DNA of 60,000 nt from Branchiostoma floridae (taxonomy: Eukaryota > Chordata > Leptocardii > Amphioxiformes > Branchiostomatidae), in the NCBI RefSeq assembly GCF_000003815.2, contig NC_049991.1:17036776-17096775 (forward strand). The letters run 5' to 3'. Position 1 is the first letter of the stretch; the number at the start of each line of letters is the position of its first letter. Of this stretch, positions 11,144 to 23,100 are shown one piece after another. The translations under genes and the position numbers were made by a program. The notes below the pieces were generated by a model. The model made no database searches and had not been told where the DNA came from. It saw only the letters and a program-made list of their open reading frames with translations.

Positions 11144-14100
11144 ATGCTGTTCTTGGCTGTGGTGCTGCTCGTGCTCGTTCGGGAGGGTTCGGAAGTGTTC
11201 GGCAGGAGCGTCGGCGGCCACCTGTCGGACGAGTTCGCCATCGACGTGACGAAGCTTGCCGACTCGGAGGCGCTCATGACTCAGGTACATGTAGGTTGCC
11301 TCTCCGTTATATCTGGGTGTCTCCGGCATGCTCATTACAGGTTGTGTCAGGCGCACGTCTTTTTAATACCCCGTCACATGTAGCGAAAATCGATCGGANN
11401 NNNNNNNNNNNNNNNNNNNNNNNNNNNNNNNNNNNNNNNNNNNNNNNNNNNNNNNNNNNNNNNNNNNNNNNNNNNNNNNNNNNNNNNNNNNNNNNNNNCA
11501 CGAGTCTGCGAGTTCTGAATTACGAGGAGACATGACCCTGAGACCTCTGCCATTTCTTCGTCGGCATTAGGGTCATGCCTCCTCGTAATGTAGAGCTCGC
11601 AGACTCGTCGTCCGATCGATTTTCGCTACATGTGACGGGGGTATAAGGCCCCCTTTTCAATTGCAATAGACGACCATCGCGCTGGGATCTCACTACGACC
11701 TTAGGCTGATGTGTGTCGATTTCATATTGGTTATATCGTGGAACGTATAAAAGCGTGACTGAAAAGATAACAAAAGGCACAAAGTGATGTGCGTCGAATA
11801 CAATGTAGTCTGTGTTACACAAACTCTAGATATGCTGTCCAGGGCTAAATTGCCCTCCTTCTAGGGGGCCGGCGGGTGTAGGGCGGGCTGCTATAAGCGA
11901 AATTTAATCAGGCTAAATACAATGGTGTGCGCATGTCACTCCAGATGGTTTATAAGGTGACTGCATGTGATTTTTTACGAAGATTTCACGAAGAATTGTA
12001 GACAAATCAATTCTCAATATTTCTCAAGTTTAAGTATGTTTTATAGGGACTGATGGCTAAAGTACACTAGAAACTTACCATTCGTTATGGACTATACTTA
12101 GACATTAGGCCGGACGCAGAGAAGGAAGTCTAGGAAAAAGCGCCCGAACTTCGAAAGAAAGGTATATGTTGTATCGTACTTTAAGATACGGGAATAAGGT
12201 GGATTCAGCTGCGATTAAAACGCACGGCAAGAAGGCAACAACGCGCCAGTATTTTGCTCTTGCCTTTATATCTTTAAACATGTTTAAAAAAACTTCTTAT
12301 GAATGTTTAATCAAAATTCATTTGGGTGCTTTTCTGGTTCTGTCTTCAAATCCGCCCAACTCTCAATATCCATGGAAACTTGTACTCCCTTTCGTATCCG
12401 TAACCCGCAAAGTGTTTTACTATTGGACCGCCTTCTAATCATCGATTACTTGTGCTTTCATCGGGTGCGACTCGCTCTTTAACCTCCATCAGCTCATTAA
12501 CAATCTCGAAACAGCTGATAACGAGAAGCCAGTTCTGAGTTTCACCTGTACACGTCTCCCTTCAGATGAAGGACCTGGCTGAAGCCGTGCACGCCTGCGG
12601 GTCCATGGGGTTCACAGACATGAAGCTACACAAGCTGAGGAACACCTCTGTCACCTGTAATGACGGCTCACCTGCTGGGTAAGTACCGGACAAGGATGGC
12701 GGTGGTCTTAGACTGTCGTCGTGTATTGAACTTGAAGTTGTCGCTTTAGAGGTACTTTCGGTACACCACGTTCAATCTAGAGGCTGTGGCCACTGAGTGA
12801 CAAAAAAGTAACAAGTTGCTCAATGAATTTCATGAACAAATCACAACAACAACAACACATTTTGTATGTTCATACCTACGTATTATAGATCATACTCCTC
12901 TTAACCAAAATCAAAGTAAAGGGTCACGCGAATCCAATTTTGGTCGCCGCAGCGTTTCGCCGTCGAGTGGAATATGGCATCAGTCACATCACGTGGATGT
13001 CTGCACCCGAAAGACCGCATTTTGCATTGAGATTGGGAAACGAGTTTCGATCATGGTTGGTATCGAAACAAAAAGTCAACCTATTTCAGACAATAGTTGT
13101 ACCTGATACCTGAGCAGAAACAGTACTCACTACCCCCCGTACAAAGTCGATGTTCGGACTGTTATTGCGTCGAAGACGGGAGACAATTAAGTCTGTAACG
13201 GGTCCAGAAGCTAGAGGTGCTGGGTTCAAATTCTGTCATGCTCCCGATCTTGTTCCCAGGGAAAGGCAGTTAACACGACTTTCCTCACTGTACCAATGTG
13301 TAAAAGCGGGTGAGATCGTCTGGCGCAGCGGCGGGATTTGTGCCTCGTGACCGAGAGGTGGCGAGTTCGAATCCCGCTGCGTGTCACCGATCTTGTGCCC
13401 TTGGGAAAGGCACTTTACACGGATTTCCTCACTATACTCAGGTGAAAAATGAGTACCTAGCTTCGGCTAGGGCCGTCCCTCGGATAGGACGTTAAATGGA
13501 GGTCCCGTGTATGGGGAGAGTCACACCCCATGCACGTTAAAGAACCCCCACACGTGCGATGGTGCGGTGTGAGATGGAACAAACCCTTCTGTCTGGAGTT
13601 GGTGATTCACTTCAAATCACCCGGTTGGAGGCCTGGCGAACCTCCATACCGTATCAGCCAGCGAAAGGGTATATCACCCCGTAAGGGGCGGTGTAACCCC
13701 GCCGCGTGTAGACATGTGCGAACATGTGCACATGTGTGTATGGCGGCTTTGAAAAGGTGTTCTTAACACCTGTTTCGCCATACCCTCCAAATGGAGAATC
13801 CTAATAAATGAATAAATAAATAAATAAAACTAGGCACCAAACTTCGCTTGCGGAGGCGAAAGGCGGTAGGAAGAGAGGGTAGGGCTCTGCCTGCCAATAC
13901 TGTAATACAGTAAACACATTGGCACGTGGATAACCACCCGACTACTCCCACGGCCCTAAAAAGGCCATGGAACCACCTTCACCTTCAACTTTATTTAACG
14001 TATCTGCCGCCTTTTCCGTTGATTCTGGTTTGCTATCCCACGCGCTCATTTTTACGCTTAATTAATCTCGTTAGCAGGGTTGATTGAAACCGGTAGCCTA

Positions 14101-17100
14101 TTTCAGCTAGCACGCATTTATCCTGGCATTTATCGCACTTATCCTGGCGCTATGGCTACTGTGTTCTATTGTCTTTTTAGTCATATCTATACATTTTGCA
14201 TGATATTTCCATTATTAAGTCAAAGGTAACACAAATCCAATTTAGAACGCAGCGAAGACGCTAACGTACCGAAGCTTCAATGAGAGACATCCTAGCACAC
14301 TGGGGAACCGTTGAGCAACCATTGCACGATGAAGGATCAGTGAAAGATCCTTTAGAAGTCATCGGAAGAAGATCGTTGAAAGATCACTGAGAGACCACTG
14401 AAAGATTTTGGACGAAGATCTTGAAAGGCTTTCGACACATTTGCCCTATTAGTAGACGTTCAACGGACTTTCGACGATCTCGCCTATGTAATGCCCACCT
14501 ATATGCTGGTCGTCTACTCTCTTTTTTTACAACGACATTCGTTTGAGTTTGCCAATGCCCTCTAGACTCTTCACCTGTGCTGTTTGTTACCGAGCCTCTC
14601 CCTTTCATTCCCCGCAAATCTCATTAGGGCCAGTCCTGATGTAAAGATGAGTATCAGACAGATAAAAGGCGAGGGAAGACCCCGGGGTCGCCATCCCCGC
14701 ACACCGCCCTTTCTCCGCGTCTCTCCAACTCCAGCCGTGTCGTCAAAGCAGCCAATAAAACTAAAGGACAACAAGGGGGCGGTTATTGCCGCGACGCCGC
14801 TCCTAATCTCAGCTCCCGGCCTCAAAGCCGACCCCACCCCTCCGCCGACCTTTCGCCGCTCCTTAATCCGCCCCGGGCCGAGCCTGCCCTGACGGGAGAT
14901 TGGGCCTGTCGTCGGCCATCATCGGAGGGCCCTTCTCGCGGCCCGGCTCCCCCTCCCCCGCCGTAATCACTAGCACACGTCCTGCACATGGCGGGTAACC
15001 CGACCCGCGGTGTATACACTGCGCCTCCGCAGGTCGTCTCCTCCGAATTAAAGCCTTTCTGAATGTTTCCTATCTGCCTGACACTGCCCGACACTGACGG
15101 TACAGGGTTTTAACCCCGCTCTCATGGAAGTACGCGTTAACGGATTTGATGTCGAAATATTGATGACAGAGAAAAGTACATCGCAGTTAAATAACGCACA
15201 CTTACCGTCCGGACTTCCTAAAAGGACATCTTTTCAGTTAAGTGTTGAAGAGGGTCTTACTGTCTCACAGGTAGTCAAAACAGTGGAGAAGCTTGTGCTT
15301 TGCTGTGATCAGTTCTCTGTGAGATATGATGCCATCACGCAGACACACACACACACACACACAAACATACACACGCATACGCACGCACGCACTTCGAATT
15401 TGCGCAACAAATGACCATGAGAAGTAAAGAGGTAAGTTTACAGCAGCACCGTACGTTCTACATGTTTCTGTAGCTATCTTAGTAATCACGAAAATGTGTG
15501 AGGCAAAACATTGACAAGACTTCGTGAATGTCAGGACTTCGGACGAAGGCTGTCTTAACGCTAGTGGAAACACATGAGGAGCCTCCCCTCCCGTCCTGTC
15601 CTGTCCCATCTTCACGTGCAGGTTGTTAGAGGTGCTGCATGCCTTATCTGCGCGATCTGCGAGATGAAAGTTGGTCCGCGTGGAGCCGGCTCAGCCGGGT
15701 CAGGGTCATGTCAGTCCGCCGTCTGGCGCGCTCCTGTCGTAAAGCTTAGGACCATAAAGTCACTGCGGATAGACCAGGGACATTGGGGGACATGGACCAG
15801 GGCTGCTAATCTCCAGGCAGATTTACCAGTGGCATAAGATAGTATCAATTTTCAAAGCTGGCTAAGGAGTACAGCTGGCCAAAGGGAGTCATCAGCAACT
15901 CCAGTAGCCAAACACACTCATTGGTCGGCTTCACTCCTCTGGCAGCTTTTGATAATATCTTATGCTACCGTAGGATCTGCTTTGAGATTACAGGACTGGA
16001 AGTAAATAAATTAAATGCGTGTGTACTTCGTAATTTTAAAATCAACTTCTTTGTCTATGATGAATATAGCGGTGCTGCATTTTGAAGCTAAAGACAAAAA
16101 CGCAAAAGTAAAAAAAAGAATGGGCCTGTTCGTGATGTGATTTGAATCTAGGAATGAAATACAGAATTCTACGAATACCGTAAAGAAGCAGTTGAGAAAC
16201 GATTTGTAAAAGAGAAGAATATCGTTAATATCTGTAAACTGAATGCCTGGAACTCGCATTTATGAATCACAATATATTACATCTAAATTTTCAGGATTCG
16301 CCCCCATTTTCCGATGTCTGTTTTTGCTCAAATTGTGAACAGCTTTCAAACGTGGAAACGTATATAATTGCCTAAAGTTGGGGTCTTTATGGTTTTGAGG
16401 GATCAGACAAGTCAAAGATTACGAAAATACAGTTTGCTCTTTCTAAAAAAACTCGTCTTGCCAAAGGACTTTATGAAATGCTCTGAAGACGGAAGACGAA
16501 TGTTGTCTGTCGGTTTAACGCAATCACAGGGAGGGTTCGGTTTCCCACTACGTTCTTGTCATTGTGCGTTGAAGGAATTCAATATGGAATTCATTGCAGC
16601 AAGGTCAATTGATGCCCGCCCGAATTCCTGCGCCACGCTGCGCCCCATTTGGCTCAGAAGCCGCTCTAAATCGCGGCCAGGTTGCTATTCTTAGGAACTT
16701 TCCTCTCAAATATAGCGGCACTGTAAAACGCAGACGGTAAAAACAAAAGCGGTATCCTCCGCATACACTTGCCACGTGCCTCTAGGCAAATGATACGTGT
16801 GAGATCAAATAATTACATTTCCCTTTCCACTTAAACCAATAAAGAGACCTGTCACCGACTGGCCTTTAAGCCTTCCTTTCTCCTTTTTTCCACAGATATT
16901 ACCTGCGACGATCGCACGGAAGCAAACGCTGGCTGCTGTTCTTGGAAGGTGAGAGAATTAGGACAAATAATTTTCTAATATTTGCTACGTAAAGAGTACT
17001 GCTGTCTTGTATTGTAAGGAGTTGATTTTTGCTTAGCAGTCCACATGCAGATTCTAGAAATCCCGCTGGTCTTAGTGGATGATCTGGTGATGTAGATCAT

Positions 17101-20100
17101 CCACCTTTATGGTACAAAGCAGACCGACCCAGTTCTGAAAACCGCTACCAAAGGTTATAACGCTATATAGCCTGGATACCAGACTCCAGCCCGATCTAAA
17201 AAATATCTATCGTACCCTACACGATAGATATTTTTGAGATCGGGCTGGGGTCTGGTATCCATGCTATACGCTATACCGATATGTAGATTCCGATGCATAC
17301 CTTTCCCCATTCCCGTCGGGGGACCACACTCGTCGCGTCGACTTCTAACGACCCACCCCACAGGGTAAGGTCCCGCCGATGGGAACATAGCTGGGATAGG
17401 GGGGATGTCCCGCGTGCAGTTCTCAAGAGTGTCAAACAGGTTTAGAATTCCGGACATCGTCGGAGTGACAGCGTTGGGCGACGCCCCTGCGCCGTTTGAA
17501 GCTGCCCGTGGATGATGTGATCATCAACATGATGACGTGACTTCGGGGACTTTGTGTGCATCTTTTACAGTGTTATAGTTCGTAAGCTAAACCTTAGAAA
17601 ACTGTAAGAGTTAGAAAGCGCGTCTTTTGATATCATTCTGACGAAGGCAATGCATCGGTAATTGTTTACAAAATGTCAACGTTGGGCGATGCCCCTGCGC
17701 CGTTTGAAGTTGCCCGTAGATGATGTGGATCATCAACATGCATGGTGTCAACCAATGACGGCACCTTCTATGACATCGGTTCAGATGTCGACACGTCGTG
17801 TTACTGATTGAGTTAGCTATGGTTAGAAACATTGTTGGACAGCTCATTATGACGTTGTAGTCTTGTGCATCGGTAGTAACCTGCAGATGCAGTGGTCATT
17901 GTAAACTTGAAACAAGCATATGAACACCACAGGCTGTAGGTCAAAATCAGGCTACCTGTTTCTATGCTAAGTTAAAAAGTTTGTTTTAAAGATAACTTCG
18001 TGATCATCAGGGACTTAGTGTGGATCTTTTACAGTGTTATATATAGTTCGTAAGCAAAACCTTAGGGCACTGCATGAGTCCATCAAATTAAGGCATCTTT
18101 TGATATTAATTTTTGACAAAGACAACCCTTGGAATGGAATACTAATTGATTACAAAATATACTTTAATGTATCATAACCCTATCTCGGCAGTACAAGGAA
18201 CACTCGGCTTTGCACATATTCCCCCAAAAGCCAAGGCCTGGTCACGAAAACTTTTGAACTCAATGCAATGACTGTGTTAGGGCGCTGTCATATTGGTCGT
18301 GCGATCGTCACACGATCGCTAACTTCGGACATTTTGGAGAACAAAAATGTACATCTCCTGCAAAGTTCATCTGTCTTGGTACACAACATGCTGTTTTGGA
18401 TCCATGTCGGTGGTGGTTCTGTCACGGCCTACTTTAAAACCCTATGGCATCAACGATCAACAATCGCACGACCTATGCGACAGGGCCCAAGACCCTCTAT
18501 AAAATAGACCCAGCTTGTTCTTCGAGTGGGTTTGTAACTCCCGTGTTGTTTCCTCTTCAGGTGGGTGGTACTGCTTTGACCAGGCGAGCTGCAGAAACAG
18601 GTGGGCTAACATGCCCCGCAACCTGATGAGCTCCAAGGGCTGGCCGGACAGGAAAAAGGGTAAGTCAGCCCTTTGGTGTATACTATACATATTGTTACTT
18701 TAGATCATTACCGCGATTGCTGATCTACAATGGAGCGACCAAACATGGATTTGTGTGACCCTTTCTTTTATTATAGGAATAGGAATACGATGTAGCAGTA
18801 TGATTCAAAAGACCAAAAGAAACAGACAATACGTGCAAAACACCCTTATCTATAAACATTTGTCTGGTCGTAGTGGAAGGTTACGTTTTGGGCCGCATAA
18901 CTTTTAATTGATCTTTATCATATATGGACAGGTGTCGGCAAACTTAAGGACTAGTTTATGGACCTACAAGTAGCTTTCTATGGTCACGCCGTCCGGGAAG
19001 TATATGGGAACAAAAAGTAAGATATGAAGAGAACAAAACACGTAAAACGTAAAAATTATCAAATGTCATTGTGATGATCCTTTCACCAGACATTTTTACC
19101 GTCAGGATACTCATCGTCCCCCTCCCGTTTGTTTCAGGCAGCGGTATCCTGTCGCCCGACCCGGAGGAGAACCCGTACTGGTGGAACGCCAACACCGTGT
19201 GAGTTCCCGCTAATTTTGGGTGTTGGGCGCGGATCAAAGGATAGTAGACATGGCGGAAATGTCAGCTCAGTGCAGGAATCCCCCCAGCGATGCGGGGAAT
19301 GCGCGAGGGAAGTGCAGTGATGAGTAGTGTAAGGGTCGCTTAGCGGCGGTTAGGGATCTGTCATATAGATTATTGTCTCAACGTTAAGTACGGGGGTTAG
19401 GGTGGGTCTCCGCGGACGGGCTCGTCTGAGAGCAGCACGTACTTGTCCCCGAAAGACAGTGCTTTAGTAGCGCGACAGGAGTGCATTTGTTTGAAACGTT
19501 TTGTCAGCAGTGAACGATTTTCGAATTGAACCAGTTTACATTTGTATATGAGAGTTTCATTCGGCAAACAATGCGCTCTGATGAAAAACTTGAAGGCTGA
19601 CTTGCAAGATTTCAGTCTTTTTTTTTTTACAATTTTTTCAGACGCCTTTTCAGAAAAAATATCCGACAGTGTAGCTTCGCTAAAGACTCAAAAATGGTGT
19701 TTTGCCGAGTTTTTTTTGGTGGATGATTCTTATTGATTCACATATTTGACGAACGAACACTCAACGGTACAGAGATAACGGTACAGATTTCAACGCTAAT
19801 TGTAACTTCTAACTGAAATCAGTATAAATCAGTATGATATCAAGTCACATAATGATCACATCCTTTATTACATCAATATCAAACCTGAATGATAATCTAT
19901 CTCCGACGGCAGAAAACACATCTATGTTCAACGACAGATTGTCACCTGCCTAGTAAGTTCAAACTTGCGGTAGGACAAACCTGCTGCGGTTGAAGGACGG
20001 GATACTAACACCATAATCTCTAAGCAGATCCTACGGTAGCAAAAGATAGCCAGTTTTTATAGTATTTTATACCATTGGCAAATCTGCCTGGCCGATTAAC

Positions 20101-23100
20101 CAGCACAGTAAGTTCAAACTTGCGGTAGGACAAGCCTAACTAACACCATAATCTTTAAGCAGATCCTACGGTAGCAAAAGATAGCCAGTTTTGATACTAT
20201 TTTATGCCGTTGGTAAATCTGCTTGGGGATAAGTTCAAACTTGCGGTAGGACAGACCTACTGCGGTCGAAGGAAGGGATACTAACACCATAATCTCTAAG
20301 CAGATCCTACGGTAGCAAAAGATAGCCAGTTTTGATACTATTTTATACCATTGGTAAATCTGCCTAGGATTAGGATTTTACCATGGTCAATATTGACCGA
20401 AGGAGGCCATATAAAAATCTACCTGGAGATTAACCAGCACAGTAAGTTCAAACTTGCGGTAGGACAAACCTGCTGCGGTTGAAGGACGGGTACTAGCGTC
20501 ATGGGAGGAACACAAGAGGGCCACTTCTGCCGCCACGAGAGGCACGAGTGGTCCTTGAGGAACACAAGGAAGGGCTGTGCCGACCATACAAGCCACAGTG
20601 TGGCGTATTGTACCACGTTTGTGCCGGACTAACCAAGGATCATTTGTCTCCACCTGCAGATACGTTCCCTACTGCTCCAGCGACGTGTGGAGTGGGATGT
20701 CGCCCCGACACGACAAAGGTTGGTTTATTCTCGAGTGGCTCTTGTTGAACTCTACGTGACACCTATTACCATTGTGGGCACACTCTGAGGCACACACTGT
20801 CTACAGGCCTTTGGGTCGTCTGTCAGCAGCCTCGAGCCTTTTCAAACACAATTGCGTAATATCAGTAGACGCAATACAGCACAAACACGACAGGCTTGTC
20901 TGATCCAAAACCCTCTTTGACCCCTTTCCACAAGCGGCCACTTCTGAGGACCGTACGGTGACCGAACTTAAATTTGTGTACCATTGATTTCATATTTCAT
21001 ATTGGAGCATAATGCAAGGCGCAAAACTTAAAAGTATGGTTTTAAAACTTAACATACTAAATCTTTTCTACATCGTTCTTTTTCGAAATTCGTTGGGTAA
21101 TCTGTCAGATATTCGGTCGAAGCCTCTAGTGGAAGGAAGTGTAAGACGTCATTTATACTTTGAGAAAAGCGTAAGGGTCATTTATACTTTGAGAAAAGCG
21201 TATTTCAGAGTTATGGAAATCTAGAAGATTCATTTACATTGGCGTCTAACAGCATACCTGTTTCTAAAAGTGTTAGTTTGGTTCTTTGATTGGCGATATT
21301 CGTGTTGGTCGCGGTCACATTCGAGTTGGTCGCCGATGAAAGCTTAGAGAAAAGAAACAGCTTCTGTGAACAGAAAACGAGGAATTTAGTATCAAAGATC
21401 GAAAGAGAAAAAACAGAGGCAGATTTAGTCAGAGAGAGACCAGACATCGTCACCTCCCCCCGAAGTTCACATGAGCCAGTGTTTGTGTGTCGTCATGGGC
21501 CGCGTCATCACAAACAAACGCGTGGGGCGCTGACAGGACGATAAGTGGGCTGAAAAATGATTGGGCGGACTGTCGCGTTTTGATGCAGTTTTCTCAGTAA
21601 AATTGTCAGGCCAAATTTCTCTGAATCTCAAAATAAATCCGCAATTTTTACCAAAGACTTTTTACCATATCTTTCCTACTTGTAACTTCACACAACCTTT
21701 ACAGGTGATAAGCTATGATAGAAATGAGTTTACAACACCAGTATTTGGTACAGATGGGCTTCGTACATGAAATCAGGAACTGAGATATATTAGAGACTCA
21801 GTATATGAGTGGACATGCCAGTGGTCAATGACAGATTTAGATATTCATGTGCATCAGTTGTCCAATACCGTACTGAATACGCCTACGTTCGTAGCACGTT
21901 TAGACTTGATTTCTGAAACTCGCAACTGTACATGTGTTCCAGAAAATTGTTTTGCACAACGAAAGATGTTTTTGCACATCTCAAACTGTATTTTCTGCGG
22001 TGTTTTAGCATGATGGTGTTTGTGTTTCAGATGACTTCGCCTTCATGGGCGCACTGATCCTACAGGAGGTGCTGCGCGACTTGCTGCCGCTAGGGCTCAA
22101 GAACAGCAAGACTCTACTTCTGTCGGGCAGCAGGTAAGACATGGCGCACAGGACGATGAAACAGTGTTACGATTGAAGAAAAATGTATCAAATCGCAACA
22201 AAACACATACACTCACACTCAAACACTCACACCTTCATACACTCATGCCCACAAATACACACACATGCGCGCGCGCGCGCACGCACAGACTCAGCAGATC
22301 GCGCACAGGCTTCGACTTCATAAAAACGATGTTTAGATTGAAGAAAAATGCATAAAGTAGCATGAATGCAAAATGTATAAAAAGCAGTAAAACACCTACA
22401 AACACTCACACGCACGTACACACGCACGCACGTGGACGCACTTACTACATACATCTTTTGAATGGACTGCGGTGGCTTTGTGCTGTAGTACAATTTATCT
22501 GTTCTGGTTCTTGCTGTACGATGACAAATCCCTTTACTTCTATCCCGGTGCTACGCCGCGCCTCTCGCCTTGTAAACTTTGCTCAAATGGGAAACATCTC
22601 TACATTCTTTCACTCCGAAGAATGTGGGATCAAGAAACAAACACGACCGGGCCGCTATAAACAGCGGTGGGTGTTCCGACTCTTCCGTGGGTTTCCCCGA
22701 ATTCTTGGGGAATTCCGCTGAATTCGACCGTGCAGAGAAAACACGCACGATCTGGTCGAAGAAGAACAGCAGGAGCGGGGGGAGACATCCCCGATGTATT
22801 TATTTCCAGGCTATTTACTTGCGAAAGTCTGTTTCTGGATGGAGAACATTCCGAACCTTGTGGTAGGCGCGGCTCAAGCTAACGTCACATTTTCCCACCG
22901 TGGTCCAGCCGGGCTGTTTGTGGAAACGATAAATTGAAACAGAATTATATATAAATATAAAAATATAGATGAAATGATGCCCACGACTTTTCTCTATATG
23001 CTTTGTGTTGTTTGGTGTCTTTCATACCATACTTTTCGTTCCCGTGAGCTGTCCGGTGCGGCTCTGTGGGGTTCGTTCAATGCGGCACTATTTTTCCACC

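Larger units (their letters stand above)
12679..16895. other. NOTUM intron 2, repeat-rich with a GC-rich core
   Basis: This is the longest NOTUM intron (4.2 kb). It holds nested SINEs (13196-13990), a GC-rich block (about 14640-15060) with CpG-island-like composition, an (AC)n microsatellite (15343-15395) and a foldback (15807-15990). The GC-rich block has no ORF I can support and could be an internal enhancer or alternative promoter; that is inference. Confidence 0.5.

Noticed and set aside
13370-13385. Possible genuine tRNA gene (GTTCGAATCCC box)
   Set aside because: The tRNA-like head cannot form a full cloverleaf and is followed by the SINE core and tail, so it belongs to a SINE.
14571-15094. 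GC-rich open frames in NOTUM intron 2
   Set aside because: Long frames are expected in GC-rich DNA with few stops; they exist on both strands and encode low-complexity Pro/Arg/Gly.
15343-22440. CRISPR-like or satellite arrays
   Set aside because: The repeated units are microsatellites and foldback-derived arrays in a eukaryotic gene; no spacer-repeat pattern.
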